Assembly (NCBI GenBank): GCA_000583135.1
Contig: JFBG01000011.1
Coordinates: 1 to 64,000, forward strand
Source: Thioalkalivibrio sp. HK1
GTDB taxonomy: Bacteria; Pseudomonadota; Gammaproteobacteria; HK1
DNA: 64,000 nt
Reading direction: 5' to 3'
How positions within the stretch are numbered: position 1 is the stretch's first letter; each line of letters begins with the position of its first letter. Below the pieces are notes generated by a model, which made no database searches, was not told the origin of the DNA, and saw only the letters and a program-made list of their open reading frames with translations. Made by a program: the position numbers and the translations under genes. Positions 9,101-20,355 of the stretch are shown here, piece after piece.

Positions 9101-9671
9101 CGAACGAAAACGCTACTTGGATGCCCAGCACGGCGATCTCGAATCGGCCCTCAAGACCCTGGAGTCGGCCATTCGAAAGATGGATGCCGAGACCCGCACC
9201 CGATTCCGCGATACCTTCGAGCGGGTCGACAAGGGGATTGCGGCGATGTTCCCGCGCCTTTTCGGCGGCGGCAGCGCCGGGTTGCGGCTGACGAGCGAGA
9301 ATCTTCTCGAGGCCGGGGTGACGGTGATGGCTCATCCGCCGGGCAAGCGCAATACATCCATTCAGCTCCTTTCCGGCGGGGAAAAGGCGCTGACTGCGAT
9401 CGCCCTCGTATTCTCGATCTTCGAGCTCAACCCGGCACCTTTTTGCATGCTCGACGAGGTCGATGCCCCGCTTGACGATCCCAATGTCGGGCGTTTTTGC
9501 GAGATGGTGCGGGAGATGTCGGCGCGGGTGCAGCTGATCATCATCACCCACAACAAGATCACGATGGAGACCGCCGAGCAGTTGGTCGGAGTGACCATGC
9601 ACGAGCCCGGAGTGTCGCGCCCGGTCGCGGTGGATATCGACGCTGCGGTCGAGATGGCGGGAGCGGCATGA
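6141..9671 (+). CDS. smc: Chromosome segregation protein SMC
   Basis: A 1176-residue protein with full SMC architecture. The N-terminal ATPase lobe opens MRLRKIRLAGFKSF and carries the Walker A motif GPNGGGKSN near residue 35. Long Glu/Arg-rich coiled coils run at about 170-500 and 680-1020. The hinge lies between them (about 520-660). The C-terminal lobe has the ABC signature LLSGGEKAL and Walker B FCMLDEVDAPLDD. SMC dimers with ScpA/ScpB compact and align replicated chromosomes. The length is usual for the family. The hinge contains a charged linker (RKDDPQDSKNPQ). It is followed by zipA and ligA in the order common in gammaproteobacteria. Large antisense open frames in this gene are composition artefacts. 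Confidence 0.97.
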   Translation: MRLRKIRLAGFKSFVDPTTIEFPGAVAGVVGPNGGGKSNIIDAVRWVMGEISARHLRGATMSDVVFNGSNTRKPVSAASVELVFDNSEGRAGSRFADYNEIAVRRQVSRDGQSTYWLNGTRCRRRDVMDIFHGTGLGPRSYAIIEQGMISRLIEAKPDEMRDFLEDAAGISKYKERRRETENRMQHTVENLERLNDLREEIDRQLAHLARQATQAAKFRELKAEQRRLESEHLALQWQGLDREAALQSRRVEQQQSRVDASLAEQRKSESELERSRAAGEEATEAGNRCYRELIDAQGSVARSEESIASMRRRKEDLTETLAQEDERYRAITERIGNERAERESLIAQLAVDEPALEELHALAAAERTKLEALEQEAQSLQSELDRLTEREREPARSAHAEQAGIAHLESGIEEMRSRQGTLEAEREGIDVDTPAREVEPLRERIGEMERALAEGEEHQSALGKKVRRLREDAESLAKALHDTRATLAALRARAASLAALQQQALGIGTGAATGWLEDAGFAQAARLAQAIKVDAGWEHAVETVLGARLQAVLTQGVEDLAAQVSKLEQGTFTAIDAARKDDPQDSKNPQPLDRPELRSKVDSDWPISDLFFGVHCVDGIDEAIKARPHLGSGQSVITPEGTWIGPAWLHVSRGGEVEGYGVLEREKALLALEEEIAQAEAGESDSKRRARDNEEELRAAEEEYSTGQRALNEEHRRYAALRSDLATRIAEAEQAKAHRLRLDGEIDNLAARIDLSHERLSKSREQYEHSAKEQSRLLAERLQCEERWRVRSADLEALRERWQGLRDEAYTLGLRIEGMRSRQVAAQDAQVRDISQLDEIEERRRSIGVSIEALGPPLDEALQNLERELARRSELEASMRNKRSEVERLEEAVRRADEERQRKIAQVENERQVLERFRIESQESLVLRASIEKRLADADEAIETLLERMGSEATADAWAEKIKSVERRIQRLGAINLAAIEERERHAERKRYLDAQHGDLESALKTLESAIRKMDAETRTRFRDTFERVDKGIAAMFPRLFGGGSAGLRLTSENLLEAGVTVMAHPPGKRNTSIQLLSGGEKALTAIALVFSIFELNPAPFCMLDEVDAPLDDPNVGRFCEMVREMSARVQLIIITHNKITMETAEQLVGVTMHEPGVSRPVAVDIDAAVEMAGAA

Positions 9672-9811
9672 GCGGGCAGGCAATCTCTTCCTTACTCGGT
9701 AGAATAGGGCAGACTAACCGGGTGCACCCATCGACTTTCGGTCCGAGAGCGATGAACCTTGCACCGCTTGCATCCCGATCCGGGAATTGAACCTTTACCA
9801 GGAAGCGAGGA

Positions 9812-10510
9812 TTGGACAGCCTGCGTCTCATCCTGTTGATCGCCGGGGTCATTTTGGTCATCGGTATCTACGTGTCCGGTCATCTTGCGCATCGCCGCAA
9901 GGCGGCGCGTTCGGGTAGGCGTGGTCGCCTATCCAAGGGCGCCGTCGATGTCAGTGCGCTGGCGGGGCTGCGGGCCGTGGACGAGAGTGAGGGTGGGGGC
10001 GACGAGATCGATGAATCTTCCGCCCTCGAGCAAACCGACCCGCTCCTGCCCGATCCATCCTTGCCGATCATCGCCTTGACCTTGATCGCCCGCCGCGAAT
10101 CGATGAGCGGCTCGGCGATCATCGACGCTTTGGAGGCCGAAGGGCTGAAAGCGGGGCCGATGCGCATCTATCACTACCGATTTTTTCCGGATGCATCGGA
10201 GGAACCGTCTTCCCCCAAATCCACCTCGCGCTTGCCGCCGATCGTGTTTTCCATCGCCAATGCCACCGAACCCGGCGTCTTGGATCCGAAAACCCTGCAC
10301 GAGGAGCGGATCCCGGGATTGGTCATCTTCATGAATGCCTCGGATCCGGCGCATACGATGCGGACGTTGGATGCGATGCTCGGTGTGGGCGTGCGCCTCG
10401 CTCGTAGGCTGGATGCGATTTTGGGTGATGCCCAACGCAACTACCTGACCCCTCGGGCGCGAGAGGCGTTGCGCGAACACGCCTTGAATCTCGCCCGGAA
10501 TCGAGGTTGA
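9812..10510 (+). CDS. zipA: Cell division protein ZipA
   Basis: A 232-residue protein starts at TTG 9812 behind AGGAAGCGAGGA. Residues 2-22 form the N-terminal membrane anchor (LRLILLIAGVILVIGIYV). A charged linker follows, then the C-terminal FtsZ-binding domain from about residue 85 (LPIIALTLIARRESMSGSAIIDAL...). ZipA tethers FtsZ to the inner membrane and stabilises the Z ring. It is restricted to gammaproteobacteria, which supports the taxonomic reading. The linker is short compared with the Pro/Gln-rich linker of E. coli ZipA. It lies between smc and ligA, the usual place. Confidence 0.9.
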   Translation: MDSLRLILLIAGVILVIGIYVSGHLAHRRKAARSGRRGRLSKGAVDVSALAGLRAVDESEGGGDEIDESSALEQTDPLLPDPSLPIIALTLIARRESMSGSAIIDALEAEGLKAGPMRIYHYRFFPDASEEPSSPKSTSRLPPIVFSIANATEPGVLDPKTLHEERIPGLVIFMNASDPAHTMRTLDAMLGVGVRLARRLDAILGDAQRNYLTPRAREALREHALNLARNRG

Positions 10511-10600
10511 AAAAGGCCGGCGCCGGCAATGGGTTTGTCGACACTCCCGCATTCGACGGATCCGATGCTCGTTCGTTTTTCGCTCCTTTTCGCTCGCTGA

Positions 10601-12994
<2,394 letters not shown>

Positions 12995-13060
12995 ATCGCC
13001 TTGCCGGCAGGAGAGACCGGCCTCGATATCGTCGAGATTTTCCTATCACAAGAGGCTGGT

Positions 13061-14467
13061 GTGCACTTGAACCGATCGTTTTCACTCTATTTGCAAGCGC
13101 GGATGGCTCGCATTTTCCTGCTCGGGATCATCAGCGGCTTTCCGTGGGTATTGATCGGCAGTTCGCTGACCCTGTGGTTGCAAGAAGAGGGTTTGAGTCG
13201 TACCACCATCGGTTGGTCCGGTCTTATTTTCACCGTTTATGCCGTCAATTTTTGCTGGGCGCCGCTGATCGATCGCATCCGGATCCCGATGTTGGCGAGG
13301 ATCCTAGGGCACCGTCGCGCTTGGATCATCCCGCTGCAGATGATCATTTTGTTGGCGCTCTTGACTTGGAGCGGGATGAATCCGGCAGACAATTTGACGG
13401 TGGTGATCGCGATCGGATTGCTCATCGCCACCGCTTCTGCAACGATGGATATCGTGATCGATGCGCTGCGTATCGAGCAATTCGACCGCAACGAGAGCGA
13501 AGCGATGACGGCCGGGGCGGCGATGGCCACTCTCGGCTGGTGGACGGGATACCAACTCGGAGGGGCGGTGGCGCTCAAAGCCGCCGATATTCTTCAAGGG
13601 TTGGGGGTCGAGGAATATTGGCCGATGACCTTCATCCTTCTTGCAGCGGTGATCGTCCTTTGCAATATCGGATTGCTTTTCGTGCACGAATCGCAGCGTG
13701 AGCCTGCAGATCATGACGAGGGTTCATCGATCGAAAAAGCATCCGCCGATCGATCGGGCCTCGGTGCCTTCGCTCACCGGGTCCTTTCGTGGTTGACGAG
13801 TACCTTTGCTTCTCCGATGGTCGACTTTTTTCGGCGCAACGGTTTCACCATCGCTCTATCGTTGCTGGGGTTCATTTTTCTTTTCAAAATCGGCGAGGCT
13901 TTTTTGGGGCGCATGTCGCTGGTTTTCTACTCGGAAATCGGGTTCACAAAAAGCGAGATCGCTTTTTATTCCAAAACGATCGGCTGGGTGATCACGGTAT
14001 TGGGCACATTGATCGGCAGTCTTTTGGCCATTCGCATCGGATTGGTGCGGGCCATGTTCTTGGCCGGCATTTTGATGGCCCTGACCAATCTGCTATTTGC
14101 CCAGATGGCTTGGGTCGGAAAATCGGAATCGCTTTTGGCCTTTGCGGTCGTCGCCGATGGCTTGACTGCGGCGTTTGCGACCGTCACTTTCGTCGCCTTC
14201 ATATCGATGTTGGTGGATCGAAACTACACCGCCACCCAATATGCTTTGCTGGCATCGATCGGCAACGCCGGACGGACCACCTTCGCCGGCGCTTCCGGGG
14301 CCTTTGTCGATTGGTTGAACGGGGATTGGGGGATCTTCTTCATGATCACTACGTTGATGGTGATCCCTTCCCTGATCTGCCTATGGATCATTCGCCACCG
14401 CTTGGCGGAGATTCTCTCCGGAGCCAAGGTGCGGCTATTTTCCAAGAAAGTTCAGATTCGTAAATAG
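13061..14467 (+). CDS. AmpG-like muropeptide MFS permease
   Basis: A roughly 468-residue polytopic membrane protein. The start is set at GTG 13061 (VHLNRSFSLY...); the open frame extends to a TTG at 13001 that would add non-conserved residues. LLGIISGFPWVLIGSSLTLWLQEEGLSRTTIGWSGL at the N-terminus and WAPLIDRIRIP, HRRAWI and ATASATMDIVIDALRIE are typical of AmpG-family transporters, which import GlcNAc-anhydromuropeptides released during wall turnover. About 12 to 14 hydrophobic segments are visible, with a charged cytoplasmic loop near residues 215-245. It is convergent with the diguanylate cyclase, only 7 bp apart. I do not assign ampG because several paralogues exist in this family. Confidence 0.75.
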   Translation: MHLNRSFSLYLQARMARIFLLGIISGFPWVLIGSSLTLWLQEEGLSRTTIGWSGLIFTVYAVNFCWAPLIDRIRIPMLARILGHRRAWIIPLQMIILLALLTWSGMNPADNLTVVIAIGLLIATASATMDIVIDALRIEQFDRNESEAMTAGAAMATLGWWTGYQLGGAVALKAADILQGLGVEEYWPMTFILLAAVIVLCNIGLLFVHESQREPADHDEGSSIEKASADRSGLGAFAHRVLSWLTSTFASPMVDFFRRNGFTIALSLLGFIFLFKIGEAFLGRMSLVFYSEIGFTKSEIAFYSKTIGWVITVLGTLIGSLLAIRIGLVRAMFLAGILMALTNLLFAQMAWVGKSESLLAFAVVADGLTAAFATVTFVAFISMLVDRNYTATQYALLASIGNAGRTTFAGASGAFVDWLNGDWGIFFMITTLMVIPSLICLWIIRHRLAEILSGAKVRLFSKKVQIRK

Positions 14468-14474
14468 CAAGGGT

Positions 14475-15533
14475 TTAAAAGCGGGAGTTTTTTACCTTTC
14501 GTTTTTCCCGGTAGAGGTCTTTGTCGGCGCGGGCAATCAAGTCGAGGGGACCATCGCCCGATCGGTATTTTGCGACTCCGAAGCAGGCTCGGATCGATAT
14601 CGTATTTCTAAAGCCATCGAAAGCGGCGATATCGAAAGGGGGAGCGTCGATGACCCCGCGCAGGCGCTTTTCGATCCGACGAATGCCTTGGTCGTCGGTA
14701 TGGCTTGCCAAGAGCGCGAATTCATCCCCGCCATAGCGAAAGAGACGATCTTTTTTTCGGATAGCCCCTCGTATCCGATGTGCGAAGTCGATGAGAATTC
14801 CATCCCCCGCAAGGTGGCCGAAGCGATCGTTGATGCGCTTGAAATGATCGATATCGATCATCATCAGCGAAAGCGGTGTTTGATGCCTGGCGGCATTTTC
14901 AACCTCATGTTTCAAGATATCGTCCATCATCGCTCGGTTATAGGATCCGGTCAGTGGATCTTCCAACATCCCTCGAATCGCCTCTTTGTGGATCAGCGCA
15001 TTGCGAAGAGGGAATTCGAGCAGCGGCAGGGCGCTTGCGATCTCTTTTTTTTCGAAGGCCAAGAAGGGGGTATCGCGAAAAAAAAGGATATCGCCTAGAT
15101 CTTTTCTCTCATTCTCTATATATACGACCGAGTCCTTTGCCGTATCGGACGGATGTTCAGATAGATGCTTGGATGAATGCGCAGATGGATATAAACGAAG
15201 GCGAAAGCGGCATGAATACGCCCCCGAGCGACCGATAGCATGATCATCGATTCGATTTGCCGACTGAAGTCCCCGAAAGCGCAGGCCGAGGTGGGGCGCT
15301 CGTTCGTTCAATAGATTCGAGAACGCTTCGAGAATATCCTCGACATCCAGGCTTCTTTGCAAGGCGAGCGCGATTTTCAGTCGCCACTTCTCATCGGCGC
15401 TCTCCTCGGCGGCCCTCTCATCTGCGGGGCATTCAAGGTAGGCGGGAGCGCTGCGAGAAAGGTGGTGCCCTTCGCTCATCGGCAAGGGCCGAATCGAAGG
15501 GGGGCGTACCGCCTGAGTGTCGTCCTCGATCAT
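14475..15533 (-). CDS. GGDEF-domain diguanylate cyclase
   Basis: A 352-residue protein starts at ATG 15533. This start is chosen because it overlaps the stop of the upstream reductase gene as ATGA (15530-15533). The N-terminal 180 or so residues (EKWRLKIALALQRSLDVEDILEAFSNLL, GRSGAYSCRFRL) look like a degenerate GAF-like sensory domain of unknown ligand. The C-terminal GGDEF domain starts at DPLTGSYNRAMM and contains the active-site loop RYGGDEFALL. Ten residues upstream is RKKD, matching the RxxD product-inhibition site. It should make cyclic di-GMP from two GTP with feedback control. No transmembrane segment is seen, so it is probably cytosolic. Confidence 0.9.
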   Translation of the reverse strand: MIEDDTQAVRPPSIRPLPMSEGHHLSRSAPAYLECPADERAAEESADEKWRLKIALALQRSLDVEDILEAFSNLLNERAPHLGLRFRGLQSANRIDDHAIGRSGAYSCRFRLRLYPSAHSSKHLSEHPSDTAKDSVVYIENERKDLGDILFFRDTPFLAFEKKEIASALPLLEFPLRNALIHKEAIRGMLEDPLTGSYNRAMMDDILKHEVENAARHQTPLSLMMIDIDHFKRINDRFGHLAGDGILIDFAHRIRGAIRKKDRLFRYGGDEFALLASHTDDQGIRRIEKRLRGVIDAPPFDIAAFDGFRNTISIRACFGVAKYRSGDGPLDLIARADKDLYREKRKVKNSRF

Positions 15534-16339
15534 TCGACGATTCCGATCTGGCCGTTTGCCAAGGGACATCCGGGGCCGAGCGCGAACACCACTCGATCGG
15601 CGGCCTCTTCGGGCATCGGGATCTCGGCGGGGTTCTCCGCAGGAAAAGCCCTTCTTCGCAGCGAGGTGCGCATCGAGCCCGGATAGATGCGAAAAATCTT
15701 CGGATTCCCGATCGCATCCATCTCATCGGCGAGGACTCTTGCCAGTCCTTCGAGCCCGGCTTTGGAAGCGGCGTAGGCTCCCCAATAAGCGCACTTGTCG
15801 CCGGTGTTTTTATCTTCCGCCGGGGGATCGCCATCCGAGGGATCGTCGAATCGATCGCTGATGAAAATCACTCTCGCATCCGGGTGACGTCTTAGCAAAG
15901 GCAGGCAAGCGGTGGTCAGGAAAAAAGGCGCATTGAGATTGATCTGCAGCGTGTGCAGCCAATGCAAGGGCTCTACATGATCGATCGGAGCCAAGCCGAA
16001 AAACGCCGCGGCCCCGTGCACGATCCCGTGAAGCGCACCGTATTCCTCATCGATCCGATCGACCAAGCCTGAATAATCCCCGGGGGTGGCACCGGCCAGA
16101 TCCATCGGATAGATCGCCGGGGGCGGCGATCCCTCATCGACGATCCGATCGTGCAGTTCTTCCAAAGGGCGCACCGAACGACCAAGCAGCACCGTTCGAG
16201 CACCGGCTTTCGCCGCCGAGCGCGCCACCGCTCCTCCGAGCCCCCCACCGGCGCCGGTGATGAGCACCACCCGACCCTCGAGGCTGCCCGACAAAGCCGC
16301 TCGGTCGATTGCAAGAGGGATTTCCTTGTTCATCGGCAT
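15530..16339 (-). CDS. YciK-like short-chain dehydrogenase/reductase
   Basis: About 269 residues from ATG 16339 (another ATG at 16333 fits equally; neither has a strong ribosome-binding site). The Rossmann motif TGAGGGLGGA, the mid motif VHGAAAFFG, and the catalytic YAASK are present. LHTLQINLNAPFFLTTACLPLL is typical of YciK-type oxidoreductases of unknown substrate. A Ser region (VIFISDRF) is followed by an extra acidic loop of about 20 residues (DPSDGDPPAEDKNTGD) before the catalytic Tyr, which is longer than usual. The gene is coupled by ATGA to a diguanylate cyclase, a pairing I do not recognise as standard. Confidence 0.8.
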   Translation of the reverse strand: MPMNKEIPLAIDRAALSGSLEGRVVLITGAGGGLGGAVARSAAKAGARTVLLGRSVRPLEELHDRIVDEGSPPPAIYPMDLAGATPGDYSGLVDRIDEEYGALHGIVHGAAAFFGLAPIDHVEPLHWLHTLQINLNAPFFLTTACLPLLRRHPDARVIFISDRFDDPSDGDPPAEDKNTGDKCAYWGAYAASKAGLEGLARVLADEMDAIGNPKIFRIYPGSMRTSLRRRAFPAENPAEIPMPEEAADRVVFALGPGCPLANGQIGIVE

Positions 16340-16507
16340 GGCTCGAAAGATTCTCGTTTTCGGACGCAGCAAGCGTACTTGGATTCATCGGGCTCTCGTG
16401 CGCTCGATGGCCCAATTCATCGACCCCCACACGATCGTTGCGGATGGGGAGGGAGCGATATATCGTTTTCGAGGGTCCTTTTCGAAAAAAAGCCCATCGC
16501 TGTCAAA

Positions 16508-17380
16508 TCAATCGATCGGGACCAAGGTCAGATCGAATACGACCTTCCAATATGGCTCGTCGACCTTGCCGGATAGATCGTAGCCCTCATCGGGAAAGCT
16601 GCTTGCCTGCATCTTTTGATATCGCATGATAAGGTCTTCGCGGACGCCGAAGACCGTATCCTGATCGAGATAGGGATCGTCGGCCGAGAATATCTCCGTC
16701 ACCAGCGTTTTATAGCCATCGGCCTTGACGATGAAGTGCAAATGCGCCGGTCTCCATGGATGGCGCCCGCAGGCGCGCAGGATATCGCCGACCGGCCCAT
16801 CGGTAGGCACCGTATATTCGACCGGGCGCAAGGTGGTGAAGGCATAGCGACCATCGTCGCCGACGCTTTGGATCCCGTGGAAGGAATAGGTTTCCTGATC
16901 CGGATCTTGGCTGGAATAAAGTCCGTTGGGTGCGGTTTGCCAAATATCCAAAGTGGCATCGGGGATCGGGTTGCCTTGCGGGTCTTTGATCGTCCCCTTG
17001 ACCAGCAAGATCGGATCCGGAAAATCTTTGCGCAGATCGCCGCCTAGGGGTAGCGGCGGCGAATCGGGGATATGGAAGGGGCCGAGCACCGATGAAGACG
17101 TGCCTTGCGGGCTTGAATGCAGCATATCGACCAAAGACGACAGACCCAGAACATCGGATAAAAGTACGAATTCATGCCGCTGCGCATTCGAAATCCGGCC
17201 CGCTTTTTCCAAAAACTCGATGCCCTTATTCCACTCTTCATGAGTCAAGTTCACTTCCGTCGCAAAGCGATGTAAGTGCTTGACCAAGCACCCCAAGACT
17301 ACCCTTAGACGGGGATCCATATCGGATCCCATGTAGCCCATGAAAGTATCGGTGATATTGTCTTCGTCGATATTGCGCAT
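16508..17380 (-). CDS. Hydroxyquinol/catechol-type intradiol dioxygenase
   Basis: A 290-residue protein starts at ATG 17380, six bases after a strong AGGGAAGGG site and 14 bp after the dctM stop. It has the N-terminal dimerisation helices of the catechol-dioxygenase family (EEWNKGIEFLEKAGRISNAQR). The four non-haem Fe(III) ligands are visible as Tyr155 (PNGLYS), Tyr189 (RPVEYTVP), His213 and His215 (HPWRPAHLHF). The sequence is closest in feel to hydroxyquinol 1,2-dioxygenases, which open 1,2,4-trihydroxybenzene to maleylacetate. No maleylacetate reductase or aromatic hydroxylase lies in this window, so the exact substrate is uncertain. Last gene of the TRAP/FAH operon. Confidence 0.85.
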   Translation of the reverse strand: MRNIDEDNITDTFMGYMGSDMDPRLRVVLGCLVKHLHRFATEVNLTHEEWNKGIEFLEKAGRISNAQRHEFVLLSDVLGLSSLVDMLHSSPQGTSSSVLGPFHIPDSPPLPLGGDLRKDFPDPILLVKGTIKDPQGNPIPDATLDIWQTAPNGLYSSQDPDQETYSFHGIQSVGDDGRYAFTTLRPVEYTVPTDGPVGDILRACGRHPWRPAHLHFIVKADGYKTLVTEIFSADDPYLDQDTVFGVREDLIMRYQKMQASSFPDEGYDLSGKVDEPYWKVVFDLTLVPID

Positions 17381-17394
17381 GATGAACCCTTCCC

Positions 17395-18702
17395 TCAATT
17401 CAAAATGGCCAGACTGAGTGATGGAAAGCGAATCAGGAGAATCAGAACGAGGAGCATCACGAAAGCGAAGGGCAATGCACCCAAGAATACATCTTTGAGT
17501 TTGATCCGATCGTCATCGAGGGTCGCCTTGATGACGAAGCAACTAAGACCCAAAGGTGGTGTAAGCAGCCCGATTTCCGCCGCGACAACGGCTACGATGC
17601 CGAACCACACAAGACTCAAACCCATGCTATCGATCAAGGGCAGGAATAGCGGCACGACGATCAGAATAATCGAGGCCGTATCGAGGATTGTTCCAAGGAA
17701 CAGCATCAAGACGACGAAGATGAGCATGATCCGGAAGAAGTCGAATTGATATGAGACGAGAATATTTTGCAACTCGTTCGGAAGTCCGGCGATACCCAAC
17801 ATGCGCGCATACATCGAGGCGGCGGTGATCAGAAATAGGATTGCGGCCGTGATATGACCGGTCTCGATGACGATCTCCCACAGGCTTCGCAAATTGATAC
17901 GACCGCGCAGTGCCGCGATGACGATACCTAGAAGAGATCCGGCAGCGCCGGCTTCGACCGGGGTGGTCCACCCGGTGTAGATACAGCCGAGCACAACGAG
18001 GATCAGAGCGACGATGGGGAGTGTTTTCTTTGCGATTTCGGACCAAGACATCAAATCACGGCTTTCGATATTCGTTCCGCCGATGAATCCCGGTGTGAAA
18101 CGCCCCATCAACCAAATGGCGACGATATAAGCGAGTGCCAGCAATAATCCCGGTACGATCCCGGCGAGGAACATCTCTCCTACCGATTGTTCAGCGACGA
18201 ACGAGTAGATGATCAGCATCGCCGAAGGCGGGATGATCATGCCGAGCACGGAGGATCCGGCTACGACCCCGACGGCAAAGCGCGGGTTGTAATCGTGGCG
18301 CAGCATCTCGGGCACCGACATCTTCGAGAAAACCGAAGCCGAAGCGATCGATGATCCGGTCACGGCGGAAAAAACGGCGTTCGCCCCCACGGTGGCCATA
18401 CCGATTCCACCGGAAACACGCCGGTAGCATTGATTCATCACTGCATAGATATCAGCGCCTAGCCCGGCTTTCGAGACGATAAGCCCCATGAGTGTGAAGA
18501 GTGGAATGGTGGCGAAGGTGTATTCCATCGCGCTGTCACCGATGGCTATTTTGAGAAGGGCAAACGATAGATCCGCGCTGTCGCGCATAATCCAGATGGC
18601 AACGAAGCTGATCAGCCCAAGAGCGATAGGGATATGAACGCCTAGATAGATCAAAAAGATGATCGCAATGATCGAGGATATGCCGATTTCAACGGGGGTC
18701 AT
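17395..18702 (-). CDS. TRAP transporter large permease (DctM family)
   Basis: A 435-residue integral membrane protein with about 12 hydrophobic segments. It has family-typical stretches such as ATIPLFTLMGLIVSKAGLG, GASGSSIASASVFSKM-like sequence, VVAGSSVLGMIIPPSAMLIIYSFV and GLLTPPLGLSCFVI. It forms the Na+-coupled translocation subunit with the small DctQ subunit. The start lies 12 bp after the dctQ stop, without an obvious ribosome-binding site, suggesting coupling. Its place between dctQ and a ring-cleavage dioxygenase suggests that the imported acid is the pathway substrate. Confidence 0.93.
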   Translation of the reverse strand: MTPVEIGISSIIAIIFLIYLGVHIPIALGLISFVAIWIMRDSADLSFALLKIAIGDSAMEYTFATIPLFTLMGLIVSKAGLGADIYAVMNQCYRRVSGGIGMATVGANAVFSAVTGSSIASASVFSKMSVPEMLRHDYNPRFAVGVVAGSSVLGMIIPPSAMLIIYSFVAEQSVGEMFLAGIVPGLLLALAYIVAIWLMGRFTPGFIGGTNIESRDLMSWSEIAKKTLPIVALILVVLGCIYTGWTTPVEAGAAGSLLGIVIAALRGRINLRSLWEIVIETGHITAAILFLITAASMYARMLGIAGLPNELQNILVSYQFDFFRIMLIFVVLMLFLGTILDTASIILIVVPLFLPLIDSMGLSLVWFGIVAVVAAEIGLLTPPLGLSCFVIKATLDDDRIKLKDVFLGALPFAFVMLLVLILLIRFPSLSLAILN

Positions 18703-18716
18703 GAGCTATCTTATGG

Positions 18717-19226
18717 TTACGAGGCGGCATTTTGACCTCGGGGTTTGAAGATATGCAGGGCGAAGAGCGTGGCACAAAGGCCGGTGCTTAGAAAAATCAC
18801 CAATTTGACGGGCCACCAAGGTGCGGTGAAGACCCCGGGTACGCCGAAGAAATCTTGGCTTTCCCACATATCCAAGAACTCCGGCCAAATAGCGATGGCC
18901 ACCAGCACCATAAAAAGTCCGCCGACAAGATCGATGCATCGGCTCAAATTCCTACCCCATTGGGGTTTGTTTCGATGAATCAGCCCCAAAAATCCCTCGG
19001 ATCGAGTCAGTCGACCTACTCGGATTACATCTGGTAGTTGCAAAAATACGATCAGAACCATGGCGAACTGTACAACCTCCACCGCCCCGAGAAATGGCTT
19101 GTTGAAAAACCCTCGCGCGATGATGTCGTAACCGACGATCGCGATTAGTATGATCACGACAAAAGTACCGGCGGCATTGGCCGCTTGGGCAATGCCGCCG
19201 ATGCCTTTTATGAATTTGTCGATCAT
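18717..19226 (-). CDS. TRAP transporter small permease (DctQ family)
   Basis: A 169-residue protein with four predicted membrane helices (FVVIILIAIVGYDIIARGFF; VVQFAMVLIVFLQLPDVIRVG; FMVLVAIAIWPEFL; LVIFLSTGLCATLFALHIF). The motif of early helix, then FNKPFLGAVE, then a second helix is typical of DctQ. It starts 9 bp after the dctP stop; the leader is pyrimidine-rich, so translation probably depends on the upstream gene. Confidence 0.88.
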   Translation of the reverse strand: MIDKFIKGIGGIAQAANAAGTFVVIILIAIVGYDIIARGFFNKPFLGAVEVVQFAMVLIVFLQLPDVIRVGRLTRSEGFLGLIHRNKPQWGRNLSRCIDLVGGLFMVLVAIAIWPEFLDMWESQDFFGVPGVFTAPWWPVKLVIFLSTGLCATLFALHIFKPRGQNAAS

Positions 19227-19235
19227 GGGAAGGGT

Positions 19236-20321
19236 TCAATTCGCCGCATTCTCAGCTGCCCAGTCCCTAACGGGCTCGAAACCCGCATTGCGTAGCTTCG
19301 CCATATAGGCATTAAGCATCGGGGTCCCCGGCTGACCGGCATCGTCAAGTTTTTTGGCCCATTCGGCGGCGATATTCGGCATGGCGTTGGCCCAAGCCGT
19401 GCGCTCCGCAGGGTCCATGTCAACGATGGTGCCGCCGGCGGCGATGTAGGCATCACGGCTGGCTTTCGCACGATCCATGGCGATGCCCGCGACGTGATCT
19501 CGATAGGCCAAGGCAACTTCTTGCAGCGCCTTTTTCACCTCGTCGGGTAGCCTCTCCCAATACCCTTTGTTCACGGTGATTGTCTTGGAGTTCACCGCTC
19601 CTATATTGGCGCGCAGCATATAGGGCGCCACTTCGGCGATCTTGAAAGTTTTGGCGGCTTCGGGCCAAAGCATCGCATGATCCACAAGACCGGTTTGCAC
19701 CATATTATAAAAATCGGTCAGACCGCCACGGACACCGGCAGCACCTTTGATTCCCTCGAGATAGCGCAGATTCATGCCCGCCCCCGCCACCTTGCTTCCC
19801 TCGATATCCACAAGCGCATTCACCGGGTTACGCGAAAACAATTGATAAGTATCCAGAACAACGCCCGTTGCGAGATAGACCTGATTCTGTTTTTCGAATT
19901 CGGCCTGCATGGTCGGGAATTCCTTTGCGATCTCGTCAACGGCTTTCGCGACGGCACGCGCATCGTCGGCGACGAAAGGAGTCGCCGCCGCGATCGCTTG
20001 GCTGGGCAGTTTGGAACTATGGAAAATCGTGGTCACGATCCCGATATCTCCAAGGCCTAATTTGATGCCTTCGAGCACTCCTTTGGGCTTTACGATCGTC
20101 CCTCCATAGCTTTCTTGCCAGTCCATTTTATAGTTACCGGACATCGCCAGTCGTTTATCGATCTCAGGGATGAAGAAATTCGTGAATTCCTTTACCCACA
20201 GAGCTCGCGCGGGATAGCCGTCGATCACCACGGCCTTGATGGTTTCCGTAGCGAAACTCGATGCGCTCGTCATGGCGACCAAAATCGCTCCAAGCAGCAT
20301 TCGGATTGCGTGGTTTTTCAT
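19236..20321 (-). CDS. TRAP transporter periplasmic solute-binding protein (DctP family)
   Basis: A 361-residue protein starts at ATG 20321, preceded by GAGGAG at 6-7 nt; the longer open frame upstream is not used. Residues 1-24 (KNHAIRMLLGAILVAMTSASSFA) form a Sec signal peptide. The body has the DctP pattern: GGTIVKPKGVLEGIKLGLGDIGIV near the N-terminus, a mid-domain Arg/Asn region (GAGMNLRYLEGIKG), and VNKGYWERLPDEVKKALQEVA. It captures an organic acid in the periplasm. The ligand is not evident from sequence; the operon suggests an aromatic or ring-fission-related acid. Confidence 0.9.
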   Translation of the reverse strand: MKNHAIRMLLGAILVAMTSASSFATETIKAVVIDGYPARALWVKEFTNFFIPEIDKRLAMSGNYKMDWQESYGGTIVKPKGVLEGIKLGLGDIGIVTTIFHSSKLPSQAIAAATPFVADDARAVAKAVDEIAKEFPTMQAEFEKQNQVYLATGVVLDTYQLFSRNPVNALVDIEGSKVAGAGMNLRYLEGIKGAAGVRGGLTDFYNMVQTGLVDHAMLWPEAAKTFKIAEVAPYMLRANIGAVNSKTITVNKGYWERLPDEVKKALQEVALAYRDHVAGIAMDRAKASRDAYIAAGGTIVDMDPAERTAWANAMPNIAAEWAKKLDDAGQPGTPMLNAYMAKLRNAGFEPVRDWAAENAAN

Positions 20322-20355
20322 GGTCATCTCCTCGGGTTGATTGTATCGAAGTCGC

